Source: Bradyrhizobium sp. 149
GTDB taxonomy: Bacteria; Pseudomonadota; Alphaproteobacteria; Rhizobiales; Xanthobacteraceae
Reading direction: 5' to 3'
DNA: 64,000 nt
Assembly (NCBI RefSeq): GCF_023073915.1
Contig: NZ_JADPKK010000022.1
Location: forward strand, 744,001-808,000
The notes beneath the pieces were generated by a model. It saw nothing but the letters and a program-made list of their open reading frames with translations. It did not search any database and was not told where the DNA came from. Both the position numbers and the translations under genes were made by a program. Below, one piece after another: positions 55,980 to 64,000 of the stretch (position 1 is its first letter; each line of letters starts with the position of its first letter).

Positions 55980-57447
55980 TGACCGGTTTCTCCATCCTCG
56001 GCTCCCAGCCGCCGCCGAGCGCCTGATACAGGCTGACGATAGCAAGAAGCCGGGCAAGTTGGGCCTGCGACAGCGCGTCTTCCGCCTGGAACAGGGTCAA
56101 TTGGGTATTGAGCACGGTCACGATGTCGGCGGTGCCGGCGCGCAGTTGTTGCTCCGAGAGATCGAAGGCGCGGCGCGAGGCGTTGAGGACATCGCGCTGC
56201 AATTGCAGCCTGATCGTGGTCTGCTTGATCGAGAAGAGCGCATTGTCAACGTCGGCAAACGACTGGATGATGGTCTTGCGGTAGGTCTGCAGCAGTTCAT
56301 CCTGCCGCGCCTTGGCAAACTCGAAATTGCCGAGGATCCTGCCGCCGTCGAAGATCGGCTGCGTCGCGCTGCCGACGAGCTGGAAGAACGCCGCATGCGG
56401 CTGGAACAGTGAGACCAGCGCCGCGCTCTGATAGCCGCCATTGCCGGTGAGCTGGATGGTCGGAAAGAACTGCGCACGGGCATTGCCGACGTTCGCGGTC
56501 GCGGAGGCGAGCTGGGCCTCCTGCCGGCGGATGTCAGGCCGCTGCGTCAGGAGCTCCGACGGCAGGCCGGGTGTCACGCGGGGAATCGCAATCCGGTTCA
56601 GCGAGCCGCCAAGCACGCGCACGCTCTCCGGCGGACGCGACACCAACACGGCGAGCGCATTGACGTTCTGGTCGAGCGTCTGGCGCAGCGGCGGCACCAG
56701 CGCCTTCTGGTTCGCGAGCACGCTCTCCTGCTGCGCGACGTCGAGATCGGTGCCGGTGCCGGCCTTGCGCCGTTCCCTGACGGCATCGAGGATGCGCTGC
56801 GCGCTCGCGATGTTGCGCTGTGAGGTCCTGATGCGATCCTGCGAGGCCAGCACCTGGAAATAGGCGTTGGCGACGCCTGCAAGCGTGGTCAGCGCAACGA
56901 CGTCGCGATCGAAGCGGTTGGCATTCGCCGTCTCTTCCGCTGTCTGGAGCGCGTCGCGGTTCTGCCCCCAGAAGTCGAGCTGGTAGCTCGCGCTCAGCGA
57001 AGCCTGATAGTTGACGACCTCACGGCCGCCATTGGTGAGCCCCGAGGCGGAGGAGCCGGACGTGCGCGAATAGGTCTCCTGCCCAGTGCCGGAAAGGCTC
57101 GGCAACAGCGCCGCACCCGCCTGCCGCGCCTGGGCGTCGGCCTCGACGATGCGCGAAACGGCGGCGGCGATATCGAGGTTGACGGTGTGCGCCTCCTCCA
57201 TCAGTTGCGTCAGCTCCGCCGAGCGGAAGCCACGCCACCAATCCAGCGACGGCGGTGCATCGGCCTTGCCGGCATATTTGTACTGCGTGGGAACGTCGAG
57301 CGCCGGATCCGGAAGATCCTGCGTCAGCACGCAAGCGCCCGAGCCCGCGGCGAGGCCCAGCACCGCAAGCCAGCGTGCCGCACGTCGCGTCCGGGACGCG
57401 GAACCTGGAGACCGCCGCACGGCGATCGCAGGAACATCCTGTGTCAC
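55969..57447 (-). CDS. RND efflux outer membrane lipoprotein, NodT/OprM type
   Basis: 492 residues; GTG start with GGGGG upstream. The signal ends in the lipobox AAGSGAC, so the protein is lipidated at Cys. Two outer membrane efflux repeats with long helical hairpins follow. Its position ahead of the adaptor and two permeases makes it the exit channel of this pump. An 812-bp region with repeats separates it from the divergent cysK. Confidence 0.94.
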   Translation of the reverse strand: MTQDVPAIAVRRSPGSASRTRRAARWLAVLGLAAGSGACVLTQDLPDPALDVPTQYKYAGKADAPPSLDWWRGFRSAELTQLMEEAHTVNLDIAAAVSRIVEADAQARQAGAALLPSLSGTGQETYSRTSGSSASGLTNGGREVVNYQASLSASYQLDFWGQNRDALQTAEETANANRFDRDVVALTTLAGVANAYFQVLASQDRIRTSQRNIASAQRILDAVRERRKAGTGTDLDVAQQESVLANQKALVPPLRQTLDQNVNALAVLVSRPPESVRVLGGSLNRIAIPRVTPGLPSELLTQRPDIRRQEAQLASATANVGNARAQFFPTIQLTGNGGYQSAALVSLFQPHAAFFQLVGSATQPIFDGGRILGNFEFAKARQDELLQTYRKTIIQSFADVDNALFSIKQTTIRLQLQRDVLNASRRAFDLSEQQLRAGTADIVTVLNTQLTLFQAEDALSQAQLARLLAIVSLYQALGGGWEPRMEKPVNAL

Positions 57448-57595
57448 ATCGAGCCCCCGCCCGGCAGATCGAGCCGCCGCCGCGCAGCCGGATTAGCCGA
57501 TTCGCGGCGGCACAGTCGGGGGGCGTTGGACAACTCGTTCACAGTGGTGATGCTTCCTGGGCAACCTGATGCCCATACTAGCCGGGCACGAAACT

Positions 57596-57610
57596 GCGGG
57601 ACAGTCCCGC
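57596..57610. promoter_or_regulatory. Perfect palindrome upstream of the efflux operon
   Basis: GCGGGAC-A-GTCCCGC, 7-bp arms around one base, 149 bp upstream of the efflux operon start and in the divergent region shared with cysK. It has the form of a repressor operator or a short stem-loop. No regulator gene is adjacent. Seen directly; function inferred. Confidence 0.35.
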
Positions 57611-57979
57611 GGTTGCGAGATGGCCGCCAAAGGACGACGATCCCAAAACCAAGAAAATACAAAAAACTGCTCTGCTGCAGTAGCTTTTTGGATTTCAGGG
57701 TCATTCCCGAGTGCGTTCAAGCTTACCAAGATTTCATGTGATATTGCCGCCACACCGACGCCCGTCCCTTCAATCCACCTGCACCGCTCGCGACGCGGCT
57801 TCAGCCCGGTCCCCAAACCGGGCCGGGCCACTCCCACGAGGTCGTCTATTGTCGAAGACGAACAGGCATTCGTCGTGCAGATATGTCTACCGCCTCCCGC
57901 GTACCCAACCGCATCCTTCGACGGCGCGACGGCGACGCGTCACGTCCAGTGGCGAAGGTCTGCTGACGACGGCGTTTAT

Positions 57980-58066
57980 CTTCCAAGTCCTGGTCTTCCA
58001 AGTCCTGGTCTTCCAAGTGGTCTTCCAAGTCCTTGCCTTCCAAGTCCTTGCCTTCCAAGTCCTGGC
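57980..58066. repeat. 15-bp minisatellite, six units, upstream of cysK
   Basis: Six head-to-tail units based on CTTCCAAGTCCTGGT: two identical, a 12-nt variant at 58010-58021, then two ending in TTGC and one ending in TGGC. All unit lengths are multiples of three, so either strand stays open. The array ends about 194 bp before the cysK start. The rest of the 812-bp gap contains a lower-GC pocket near 57650-57740 and no gene I can support. Confidence 0.9.
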
Positions 58067-58259
58067 AGAGGTTGGCCACATTCTCCTACCGATATCCCGC
58101 GACGTAGCACAGCAGCATCGGCGATCTCTCCTGCCAAAAATTTCACTGCTTCCGGGCACTTCCGCCGGTTTCGCCGCAGCGCAAAAGCCTTCCCCTTTGG
58201 CCTCCCAGGCACTAGGTTCTGGCCAACAAGATCAACCCCTTGGTAGCGATTTGCCTGAC

Positions 58260-59294
58260 ATGACCATTCGAAATGACGTTGTCGAAGCCATCGGCAACAC
58301 TCCGCTGATCAAGCTCAAGCGCGCTTCCGAACTGACCGGCTGCACCATCCTCGGCAAGGCCGAGTTCATGAATCCCGGCCAGTCGGTGAAGGATCGCGCC
58401 GGCAAATGGATGATCCTGGAGGCCGAGAAGCGCGGCGAGCTCAAGCCCGGCGGTCTCGTGGTGGAAGCGACCGCCGGCAACACCGGCATCGGACTCGCGG
58501 TCGTCGCGAGTGCCCGCGGTTACCGCACGCTGATCGTGATCCCGGAGACGCAGAGCCAGGAGAAGAAGGATTTTCTGAAGCTGTGCGGCGCCGAGCTGCT
58601 GGAATCGCCGGCACTGCCCTATTCCAATCCGAACAGCTACCAGCATGTCGGCCGCCGACTTGCCGACGAGCTGCGCAAGACGGAGCCGAACGGCGTGCTG
58701 TTCGCCGATCAATGGAACAACCTCGACAATGCGAAGGCGCATTACGAGTCCACGGGTCCTGAGATCTGGGAGCAGACCGGCGGCAAGATCGACGGTTTCG
58801 TCTGCTCGGTCGGCAGCGGCGGCACGCTGGCCGGCATCAGCCGCTTCCTGAAAGAGAAGAACAAGGACGTCAGGATCGCCTGCGCCGATCCGCATGGCGC
58901 CGGCATGTATGAATACTTCAGAACAGGCGATGCGAAGGCAACGCCGGGCGGCTCGATCACCGAGGGCATCGGCCTCAACCGCGCGACCGCAATCGTCGAG
59001 AGCGCGAAGGTCGATGACGCCTATCTCATTCCCGATGCCGAAGCGGTCACAGTGATCTACGAGCTGCTCCAGCACGAAGGCCTGTGCCTTGGCGGCTCGA
59101 CCGGCATCAACGTTGCCGGCGCGATGCGTCTCGCAAAGCAGCTCGGGCCCGGCAAGACGATCGTCACCGTGCTCTGCGATTCCGGCAGCCGTTACCAGTC
59201 GAAGCTGTTCAACGCCGACTTCATGCGCGCCAAGAGCCTTCCGGTGCCGGAATGGCTGGAGAAGCGCAGCAACATCAAGCTGCCGTTCGTCTAG
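58260..59294 (+). CDS. cysK: Cysteine synthase A family protein
   Basis: 344 residues starting at MTIRNDVVEAIGNTPL; the frame stays open for 183 codons upstream but that part is low-quality text. The PLP lysine lies in NPGQSVKDRAG, the phosphate loop is GSGGTLAG and the asparagine loop EATAGNTGIG is present. It makes cysteine from O-acetylserine and sulfide. Length is slightly above the usual 310 because of C-terminal residues. It is divergent from the efflux operon. Confidence 0.94.
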   Translation: MTIRNDVVEAIGNTPLIKLKRASELTGCTILGKAEFMNPGQSVKDRAGKWMILEAEKRGELKPGGLVVEATAGNTGIGLAVVASARGYRTLIVIPETQSQEKKDFLKLCGAELLESPALPYSNPNSYQHVGRRLADELRKTEPNGVLFADQWNNLDNAKAHYESTGPEIWEQTGGKIDGFVCSVGSGGTLAGISRFLKEKNKDVRIACADPHGAGMYEYFRTGDAKATPGGSITEGIGLNRATAIVESAKVDDAYLIPDAEAVTVIYELLQHEGLCLGGSTGINVAGAMRLAKQLGPGKTIVTVLCDSGSRYQSKLFNADFMRAKSLPVPEWLEKRSNIKLPFV

Positions 59295-59419
59295 CTCCAG
59301 GTCGGCCGCACCGATCCCTGCGACACCCGCGCGAGGCGCTCGTTCGATAGTGAGGGCTTGATCTCGCGCGTGCGCGGCGGGAGGGGAGTGCCGTAGGAGC
59401 CTTCGCTGCCGCCGCTCGG

Positions 59420-59824
59420 CTAGAACATGAGCGCGAGCATCAGCACGAGGTTGACGAGCGCGCCGACCGCCGTTGCCTGGTGCTCCTGCCCGATCGCCCA
59501 GGCCGGAAACCGGCCCGCGACGACATGGTCGACGATCATGAGCGCGATCCAGGCAGGAATCACGCAGACCGGATCCCAGCCGATGTCACGGATGCGCATC
59601 GATTGCAGCGTGAAGGTCGCAGCTCCGAAGAAGACGATCGCAGCGATGATCGCCCAGCTCTTCATGAGGTCTTCCGGCCGGATCGCGCTGGGCGAGGTGT
59701 TGCGCAGCACGGCCATCGCGATTCCAAAGCAGATCGCCGTCATCACGACCGCAAGCGCGACCGAGGCGAGGAAGAAATGCAATCGCCCGAGCCGGGGGTT
59801 CAAGCCGAAAACGAAACCGAGCAT
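59420..59824 (-). CDS. DUF805 membrane protein
   Basis: 134 residues with four hydrophobic segments. The DUF805 landmarks are visible: GRLHFFLASVALAV in the first segment and SMRIRDIGWDP in the middle, then an aromatic third segment. Function unknown; members are small inner membrane proteins. It follows the first O-GlcNAc-transferase-like gene by 130 bp on the same strand. Confidence 0.85.
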   Translation of the reverse strand: MLGFVFGLNPRLGRLHFFLASVALAVVMTAICFGIAMAVLRNTSPSAIRPEDLMKSWAIIAAIVFFGAATFTLQSMRIRDIGWDPVCVIPAWIALMIVDHVVAGRFPAWAIGQEHQATAVGALVNLVLMLALMF

Positions 59825-59954
59825 TGGCGCACCCTTTTGGCGCCATAAGCACAGAGATAGCTTTCGGAGCCATGAACCGGCGCGGCCGCGCGCCGGAGCG
59901 TGGTTTCCGGACGACTAAGCCGGCCTACGCAATTTTAGGCTTCGCCCGGCAGGG

Positions 59955-62198
59955 TCAGGCGCCCTCGTCGCCCTTCGAAGCCGAGGCACAATAGTCGCGC
60001 CAGAACTGGCGATAGCCTGCCTCGACGCTGCCCGTGTAGATTTTGACATTGCCGGCGGGCGAACTCGCGATCCGGGCCGGCAACTCCGCGCGCAGCTTCG
60101 CAAGATGTGCCGGCTGCGCCGCGTATTTGCAGGCGATCGCGGCATAGCCGTCGTCGTCCTCGGCGACCCAGTCATTGAGGTCGACGGCAGCCACGATAGA
60201 GCCGCCGGCGCGCGACGAGGCGCCGTTGCCGAGCTTGGCCACGACCGGGACGCCCGCATAGAGCGATTCCCAGGTGCTGACGCCACCATTTTGCGGGAAC
60301 GTGTCGAGGGAAATATCGACATTCGCAAACGCCAACAGATGCTCGTGGCGCGGGGTCGAGCCCAGGCACGTGACATTCTCTTCGGCAATGCCCTGTGCCA
60401 CGAACCGCGCGACCAGGCTGTCACGCAGCAAGGGATCGTCAAGCAGGGTATGCTTGATGATGATCTTTGATCCCGTCACCTCGCGCATCAGTTTCGACCA
60501 CACGCGAATGGCCTCGTCCGAGATCTTGTAGATGCGGTTGAACACGCCGAAAGTCACATAGCCGTTGCGGAGCATGGGAAGCTCCGAAGGCGGCATGTCC
60601 AGGATGGGATCGGTCGTGATCAGGCACGGCAGATCATGAACCTTTTCGGTCAGCAGATGACGCGTCGATTCCGGAATAAAGATTGGATCCGCGAGCACAT
60701 AGTCCATGGTCTGAAGGCCCGTACCGGTCGCATGTCCGAAGCCCGTGACCTGGATGGGAGCGGGCTTCCGTGCGAAGACAGGAAGCCTGTTGCCGGTCGT
60801 ATGCCCGGACACGTCGATCAGGATATCGATCCCATCGGCTTGGATGCGGTCGGCCAGTTCGTCGTCCGACAGCTGCCAGACGTCGACCCAGACGTCCGCC
60901 ATCGACTTGAACCTGGCGGTCATCTCATCCTGCGTCGGCCAACACGAATAGCAGACGATCTCGAACCTGGCGTGATCATGATGGCGCAGCACCGGCAACA
61001 GGCCGAATGCCGCCGAGTGGTACCAGAACTCGGCCGCGACATAGCCGACCACGATCCGCCGATCAGGATCGAGCTGCCGGGGTGAGAGCTTTCTTTGCGG
61101 CAGTCCGGCGCCGATTGCTTCCCCCCAATGTTTTCGCGCTGCCTGCTGGAGCGCGAAATCGGCCTCGGAGAGAAAGTCGAGCAAGTAGATCTTCCGCGCG
61201 ATCAAGTCCGCATGATCAGGCGCGATTGCCAGCGCGGCGTCGAGATGCTCGATCGCGGATGCGATCTCTCCCTGCTGTGCAAGACAGGCGCTCAGCAGCG
61301 TCATCGCGATCGTGGAGCGTGGGTTAAGCTCGAGCAAGGTCGTGCAGGCCAGCATCGCCTGCACCGTATTCCCTGCGTTGAGCGAGACTTTCGCCTTCCC
61401 CTCCAACGCCACCTCGAGCTTGGGCGAAAGCGCAAGTGCCGCATCGAAATCCGCGGCCGCCTGTTCCAACCGCGACAGCTCGAGATGAAGCCGTCCGCGG
61501 TGCGCCAGGGCCTTGGCCGAATTGGGCCTGATCGCGAGCGCGGCTGCGAGCGCGGCTTCCGCATCACCGTAGTGCCTGAGGTCGACACTGACCGTGCCTT
61601 TGCCGATAAGCGCTTCCGCGTGGCGGGGCTGAAACAACAAGGCGCGCTCGAAACTTTGTTTGGCGCTGCCAAACCTGTGCAGCGCCAACTCGGCAATGCC
61701 ACGATTGCAAAGCGCGTCGGCATAGTCCGGCTTCAGCCGAATGGCGCGATCGTACAGTTCGATGGCCTGTTCGGGCAGGCTCATATGCAGCAAGGTATTG
61801 CCAAGGCTGGTCAGCGCCAGCACAAAATTCGGCTTCAGCGCGATCGCCTTCTCCTGACAGGCGCGGGCCGCCTCAAGGTGCCCGAGGTCCGAGTGCACGG
61901 TCGCGAGATTGTTATAGGCCTCATGCGAGCGCGGATCGATCGCGATCGCGCGCTCGAGCAGCTGTCGCGCCTCCTCGATGCTCCCGCCATGGCGCGCGCA
62001 CAGGCCTAGCAGGTGCGTGGCGTCGAAATGATCGGGAACAGCTTGCAGTATCTGACGGCAGAGCGCATCCGTCTCGGCATATCGGCGCTGGTCGTAGGCG
62101 CTCGCCGCCGCGGTGATAACGGCATCCGCCTGCTTCTTCAATTTCTTCTGCAATCGCGCGTTCTGGAATGCGCGCGCGCCGGCGCCGCTGCTTTGCAA
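59955..62198 (-). CDS. TPR protein with O-GlcNAc transferase (SPINDLY-like) domain
   Basis: 747 residues; TTG start at 62198 preceded by GGAGAG. After a helical lead come about nine tetratricopeptide repeats (for example AIALKPNFVLALTSLGNTLL; YDRAIRLKPDYADALCNRG) to residue 330. The rest is the GT41 catalytic domain: IVVGYVAAEFWYHS, LIDVSGHTTGNR, VFNRIYKISDEAIRVW and LDTFPQNGGVSTWESL with GVPVVAK. Eukaryotic relatives add O-GlcNAc or O-fucose to proteins; bacterial members' targets are mostly unknown. No signal peptide, so cytoplasmic. Paralogous to the gene upstream. Confidence 0.93.
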   Translation of the reverse strand: MQSSGAGARAFQNARLQKKLKKQADAVITAAASAYDQRRYAETDALCRQILQAVPDHFDATHLLGLCARHGGSIEEARQLLERAIAIDPRSHEAYNNLATVHSDLGHLEAARACQEKAIALKPNFVLALTSLGNTLLHMSLPEQAIELYDRAIRLKPDYADALCNRGIAELALHRFGSAKQSFERALLFQPRHAEALIGKGTVSVDLRHYGDAEAALAAALAIRPNSAKALAHRGRLHLELSRLEQAAADFDAALALSPKLEVALEGKAKVSLNAGNTVQAMLACTTLLELNPRSTIAMTLLSACLAQQGEIASAIEHLDAALAIAPDHADLIARKIYLLDFLSEADFALQQAARKHWGEAIGAGLPQRKLSPRQLDPDRRIVVGYVAAEFWYHSAAFGLLPVLRHHDHARFEIVCYSCWPTQDEMTARFKSMADVWVDVWQLSDDELADRIQADGIDILIDVSGHTTGNRLPVFARKPAPIQVTGFGHATGTGLQTMDYVLADPIFIPESTRHLLTEKVHDLPCLITTDPILDMPPSELPMLRNGYVTFGVFNRIYKISDEAIRVWSKLMREVTGSKIIIKHTLLDDPLLRDSLVARFVAQGIAEENVTCLGSTPRHEHLLAFANVDISLDTFPQNGGVSTWESLYAGVPVVAKLGNGASSRAGGSIVAAVDLNDWVAEDDDGYAAIACKYAAQPAHLAKLRAELPARIASSPAGNVKIYTGSVEAGYRQFWRDYCASASKGDEGA

Positions 62199-62277
62199 GA
62201 TGTCTCTCCAGAGGATGGCCCGTGGCGAGTCTAACTGATTCGCGCGTCAAGCCGGCCGCTCGGAGGGCCTCCGGGAC

Positions 62278-62299
62278 ATCCCGGGGCTCACCCCGGGAT
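62278..62299 (-). terminator. Hairpin after the second TPR-transferase gene
   Basis: A perfect 9-bp stem (ATCCCGGGG/CCCCGGGAT) with a CTCA loop, 33 bp beyond the stop of the partial gene and 80 bp before the next start. No clear T-run follows. Probably a terminator or a repeat fragment. Confidence 0.5.
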
Positions 62300-62331
62300 C
62301 TGGCCGCGGAATGACCTGGCGCCTGCCCCGC

Positions 62332-64000
62332 CTATGCAGCGCCGCCGCCTTCCGCGGCAGCAGCGCAATAGTCTCGCCAGAACTGGCGGTAACCCGCTTC
62401 GAGCTCGCGCGTGTAGATCTCGACATTGCCGGCGGGCGAGGCTGCGATTTGCGCCGGCAGCCCTGCGCGCAACTTCGCCAGATACCCGGGCTGCGAGGCA
62501 AACTTGCGGGCGATCTCGACGTAGCCATCGTCGTCCTCGGCGACCCAGTCGCCGAGGCCGACGGCGGTCACGATGGAGGCGCCGGCACGCGAGGAGGCTC
62601 CGATGCCGAGCTTGGCGACGACGGGAACGCCCTTGTAGAGGGATTCCCAGGTGCTGATGCCACCATTTTGCGGGAACGTGTCGAGGGAAATATCGATGTT
62701 GCCAAAGGCCATCAGGTGATCGTCGCGTGAGGTGGTGCCGAGGCACGTGATGTCCTCCTCCGCAATGCCCTGCGCGATGAAGCGTGCGACCAGGCTGTGG
62801 CGCAGCAGCTGATCATCGAGCAAACCATGCTTGAGGATGATCTTCGATCCCGGCAGTTCCCGCATGATGCGCGACCACACGCGGATCGCATCATCCGAGA
62901 TCTTGTAGATGCGGTTGAACACGCCGAATGTGACGTAGCCGTTGCGGAGCATCGGCAGATCGGGCGGCTGCAGATTGGTGACGGGCTCTATTGTGATCAG
63001 GCACGGCAGATCGTGGATCTTTTCGGCAAACAAATGCCGGACCGACGGTGGAATGAAAATGGGGTCGGCGAGCACATAGTCCATGGTCGGCATGCCCGTG
63101 CCCGTCGCGTGTCCGAAGCCCGTGGCCTGGACCGGAGCCGGCTTCCGCGCGAAACACTGCAGCCGGTTGCCGGTCGTGTGGCCCGAAACGTCGATCAGGA
63201 TGTCGACATTGTCGGCCTGGATACGATCGGCGAGCTCGTCGTCCGAGAGCCCCCAGGCATCGACCCAGACGTCCGCCAATGATTTGAACATGGCGGTGTA
63301 CTCGTCCGCGCCCGGCCAGGAGTAGTAGCAGATGACTTCAAATTGGGTGTGATCATGCTGGCGCAGCACCGGCAGCAGCGTCAGCCCCGCGGAGTGCTGT
63401 CGGAATTCGGCAGCGACATAGCCGACCACGATCCGCTTGTCCGGATCCAGCGGCCGCTTCGGCAGCTCCCTTCGCGGCTGCTTGGAGCCGATCTGGTCCC
63501 ACCACGTCTTTCGCACCGCCTGCTGGACGACGAAATCAGCCTCGGCGCGGTAGTCCTCCAGGAAGATCTTTCCTCTGATCGCATCTCCATAATCCGGCCG
63601 GACCGCCAGCGCGCGATCGAGATATTCGATCGCGACGTCCATGTCCCCCTGGTTCGAATAAGAGAAGCCCATCAGCGCCAGCCCCATCTCGGAGCGTGGA
63701 TTTTGCTCGATCAGGGCCGTCGCGGCTGCCATGGCCTGCGCGGTCTTTCCCATCACGAGGCAGGTCTGAGCCTTGCCCCGGAGCGCCAGTTCGAGCTTGG
63801 GCGAGATCGCAAGCGCGGCCTCGAAATCCGCGAGCGCCGGCTCCAGGCGCTGCAGTTCGTAACTGAGCCGCCCGCGCTGGGCCAGGATTCGCGGCGAGCC
63901 GGGCTTGATCGCCAGCGCCATGGCAAGCTTCGCCGCCGCCTCGTCGTGGTGCCGCAGCTCCATGCTGACCATGCCGCTGCCGACGATGGCCTCGGCGTGG
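62332..64000 (-). CDS. TPR protein with O-GlcNAc transferase (SPINDLY-like) domain, 5' part outside
   Basis: At least 555 residues are visible. An ATG at 63972 exists, but the frame stays open and similar to the paralogue (HAEAIVGSGMVSMELRHHDE against HAEALIGKGTVSVDLRHY) to the window edge, so the gene begins beyond 64000. At least four TPRs then the GT41 domain: VVGYVAAEFRQHSAG, DILIDVSGHTTGNRLQ, FGVFNRIYKISDDAIR and LDTFPQNGGISTWESL. A short DNA stretch around the last motif is nearly identical to the paralogue, pointing to recent duplication or gene conversion. Confidence 0.92.
   Translation of the reverse strand, partial: HAEAIVGSGMVSMELRHHDEAAAKLAMALAIKPGSPRILAQRGRLSYELQRLEPALADFEAALAISPKLELALRGKAQTCLVMGKTAQAMAAATALIEQNPRSEMGLALMGFSYSNQGDMDVAIEYLDRALAVRPDYGDAIRGKIFLEDYRAEADFVVQQAVRKTWWDQIGSKQPRRELPKRPLDPDKRIVVGYVAAEFRQHSAGLTLLPVLRQHDHTQFEVICYYSWPGADEYTAMFKSLADVWVDAWGLSDDELADRIQADNVDILIDVSGHTTGNRLQCFARKPAPVQATGFGHATGTGMPTMDYVLADPIFIPPSVRHLFAEKIHDLPCLITIEPVTNLQPPDLPMLRNGYVTFGVFNRIYKISDDAIRVWSRIMRELPGSKIILKHGLLDDQLLRHSLVARFIAQGIAEEDITCLGTTSRDDHLMAFGNIDISLDTFPQNGGISTWESLYKGVPVVAKLGIGASSRAGASIVTAVGLGDWVAEDDDGYVEIARKFASQPGYLAKLRAGLPAQIAASPAGNVEIYTRELEAGYRQFWRDYCAAAAEGGGAA

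Noticed and set aside
57980..58066. Possible CRISPR array
   Set aside because: Units abut without unique spacers and are only 12-15 bp, so it is a minisatellite.
57711..58259. In-frame extension of cysK by 183 codons including the FQVL repeat
   Set aside because: Cysteine synthases begin at MTIRNDVV; the upstream text is Arg/Ser/Pro noise apart from the minisatellite.

Overview
The window is high-GC, densely packed bacterial chromosome that reads as an alphaproteobacterium of the Rhizobiales, most likely Bradyrhizobium or a close relative. The grounds are the dusB-ntrB-ntrC-ntrY-ntrX-hfq-hflX block, a fused ispDF, the pcm-tolC-popZ-valS block and short dispersed palindromic repeats of a kind I associate with Bradyrhizobium. 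Species is inferred from gene order and style only. No rRNA, CRISPR array, prophage or insertion sequence was seen.

Layout: 1-2.3 kb holds a broken exported protein and two amidase-like proteins with Lys/Ala-rich tails. 2.4-6.0 kb is a TonB-dependent siderophore receptor with a PepSY membrane protein. 6.2-9.8 kb carries metNI and a DASS anion transporter. 9.9-12.4 kb holds an outer membrane protein divergent from a cobalt-type nitrile hydratase operon. 12.5-16 kb holds queC, mazG, hflX and hfq. 16-24 kb is the nitrogen regulation cluster ntrX-ntrY-ntrC-ntrB-dusB. 24-35 kb is housekeeping: ispDF, a CinA-type amidase, a GFA protein, a START protein, lipA, a 3-methyladenine glycosylase, valS, popZ, tolC and a pcm-like gene. 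35-37.4 kb has tRNA-Asn, two small genes and a roughly 1 kb gene-free repeat region. 37.4-44.1 kb is an amide-utilisation-like operon. 44.5-48.2 kb has small orphan genes, tRNA-Cys, an ABC-2 exporter pair and a DTW-domain gene. 48.3-57.4 kb is a complete MdtABC-type RND efflux operon with its outer membrane lipoprotein. 57.4-59.3 kb is a long repeat-bearing upstream region and cysK. 59.4-64 kb has a DUF805 gene and two tandem TPR/O-GlcNAc-transferase-like genes, the second cut by the window end.

The region most worth following is 37.4-44.1 kb. All genes lie on the minus strand: a polar-amino-acid-type binding protein, a single polypeptide fusing the ABC permease to its ATPase, an acetamidase/formamidase, a second acetamidase/formamidase fused behind an AraC-type regulator, and a RidA-family protein. 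Two adjacent components are single-chain fusions, and one joins a DNA-binding regulator to an enzyme of the pathway it may control. A dyad that could be an operator lies 83 bp upstream of the first gene. The nitrile hydratase at 10.7-12.4 kb makes amides and has no amidase beside it, so the two loci could belong to one nitrile-to-amide-to-acid route; that link is inference.
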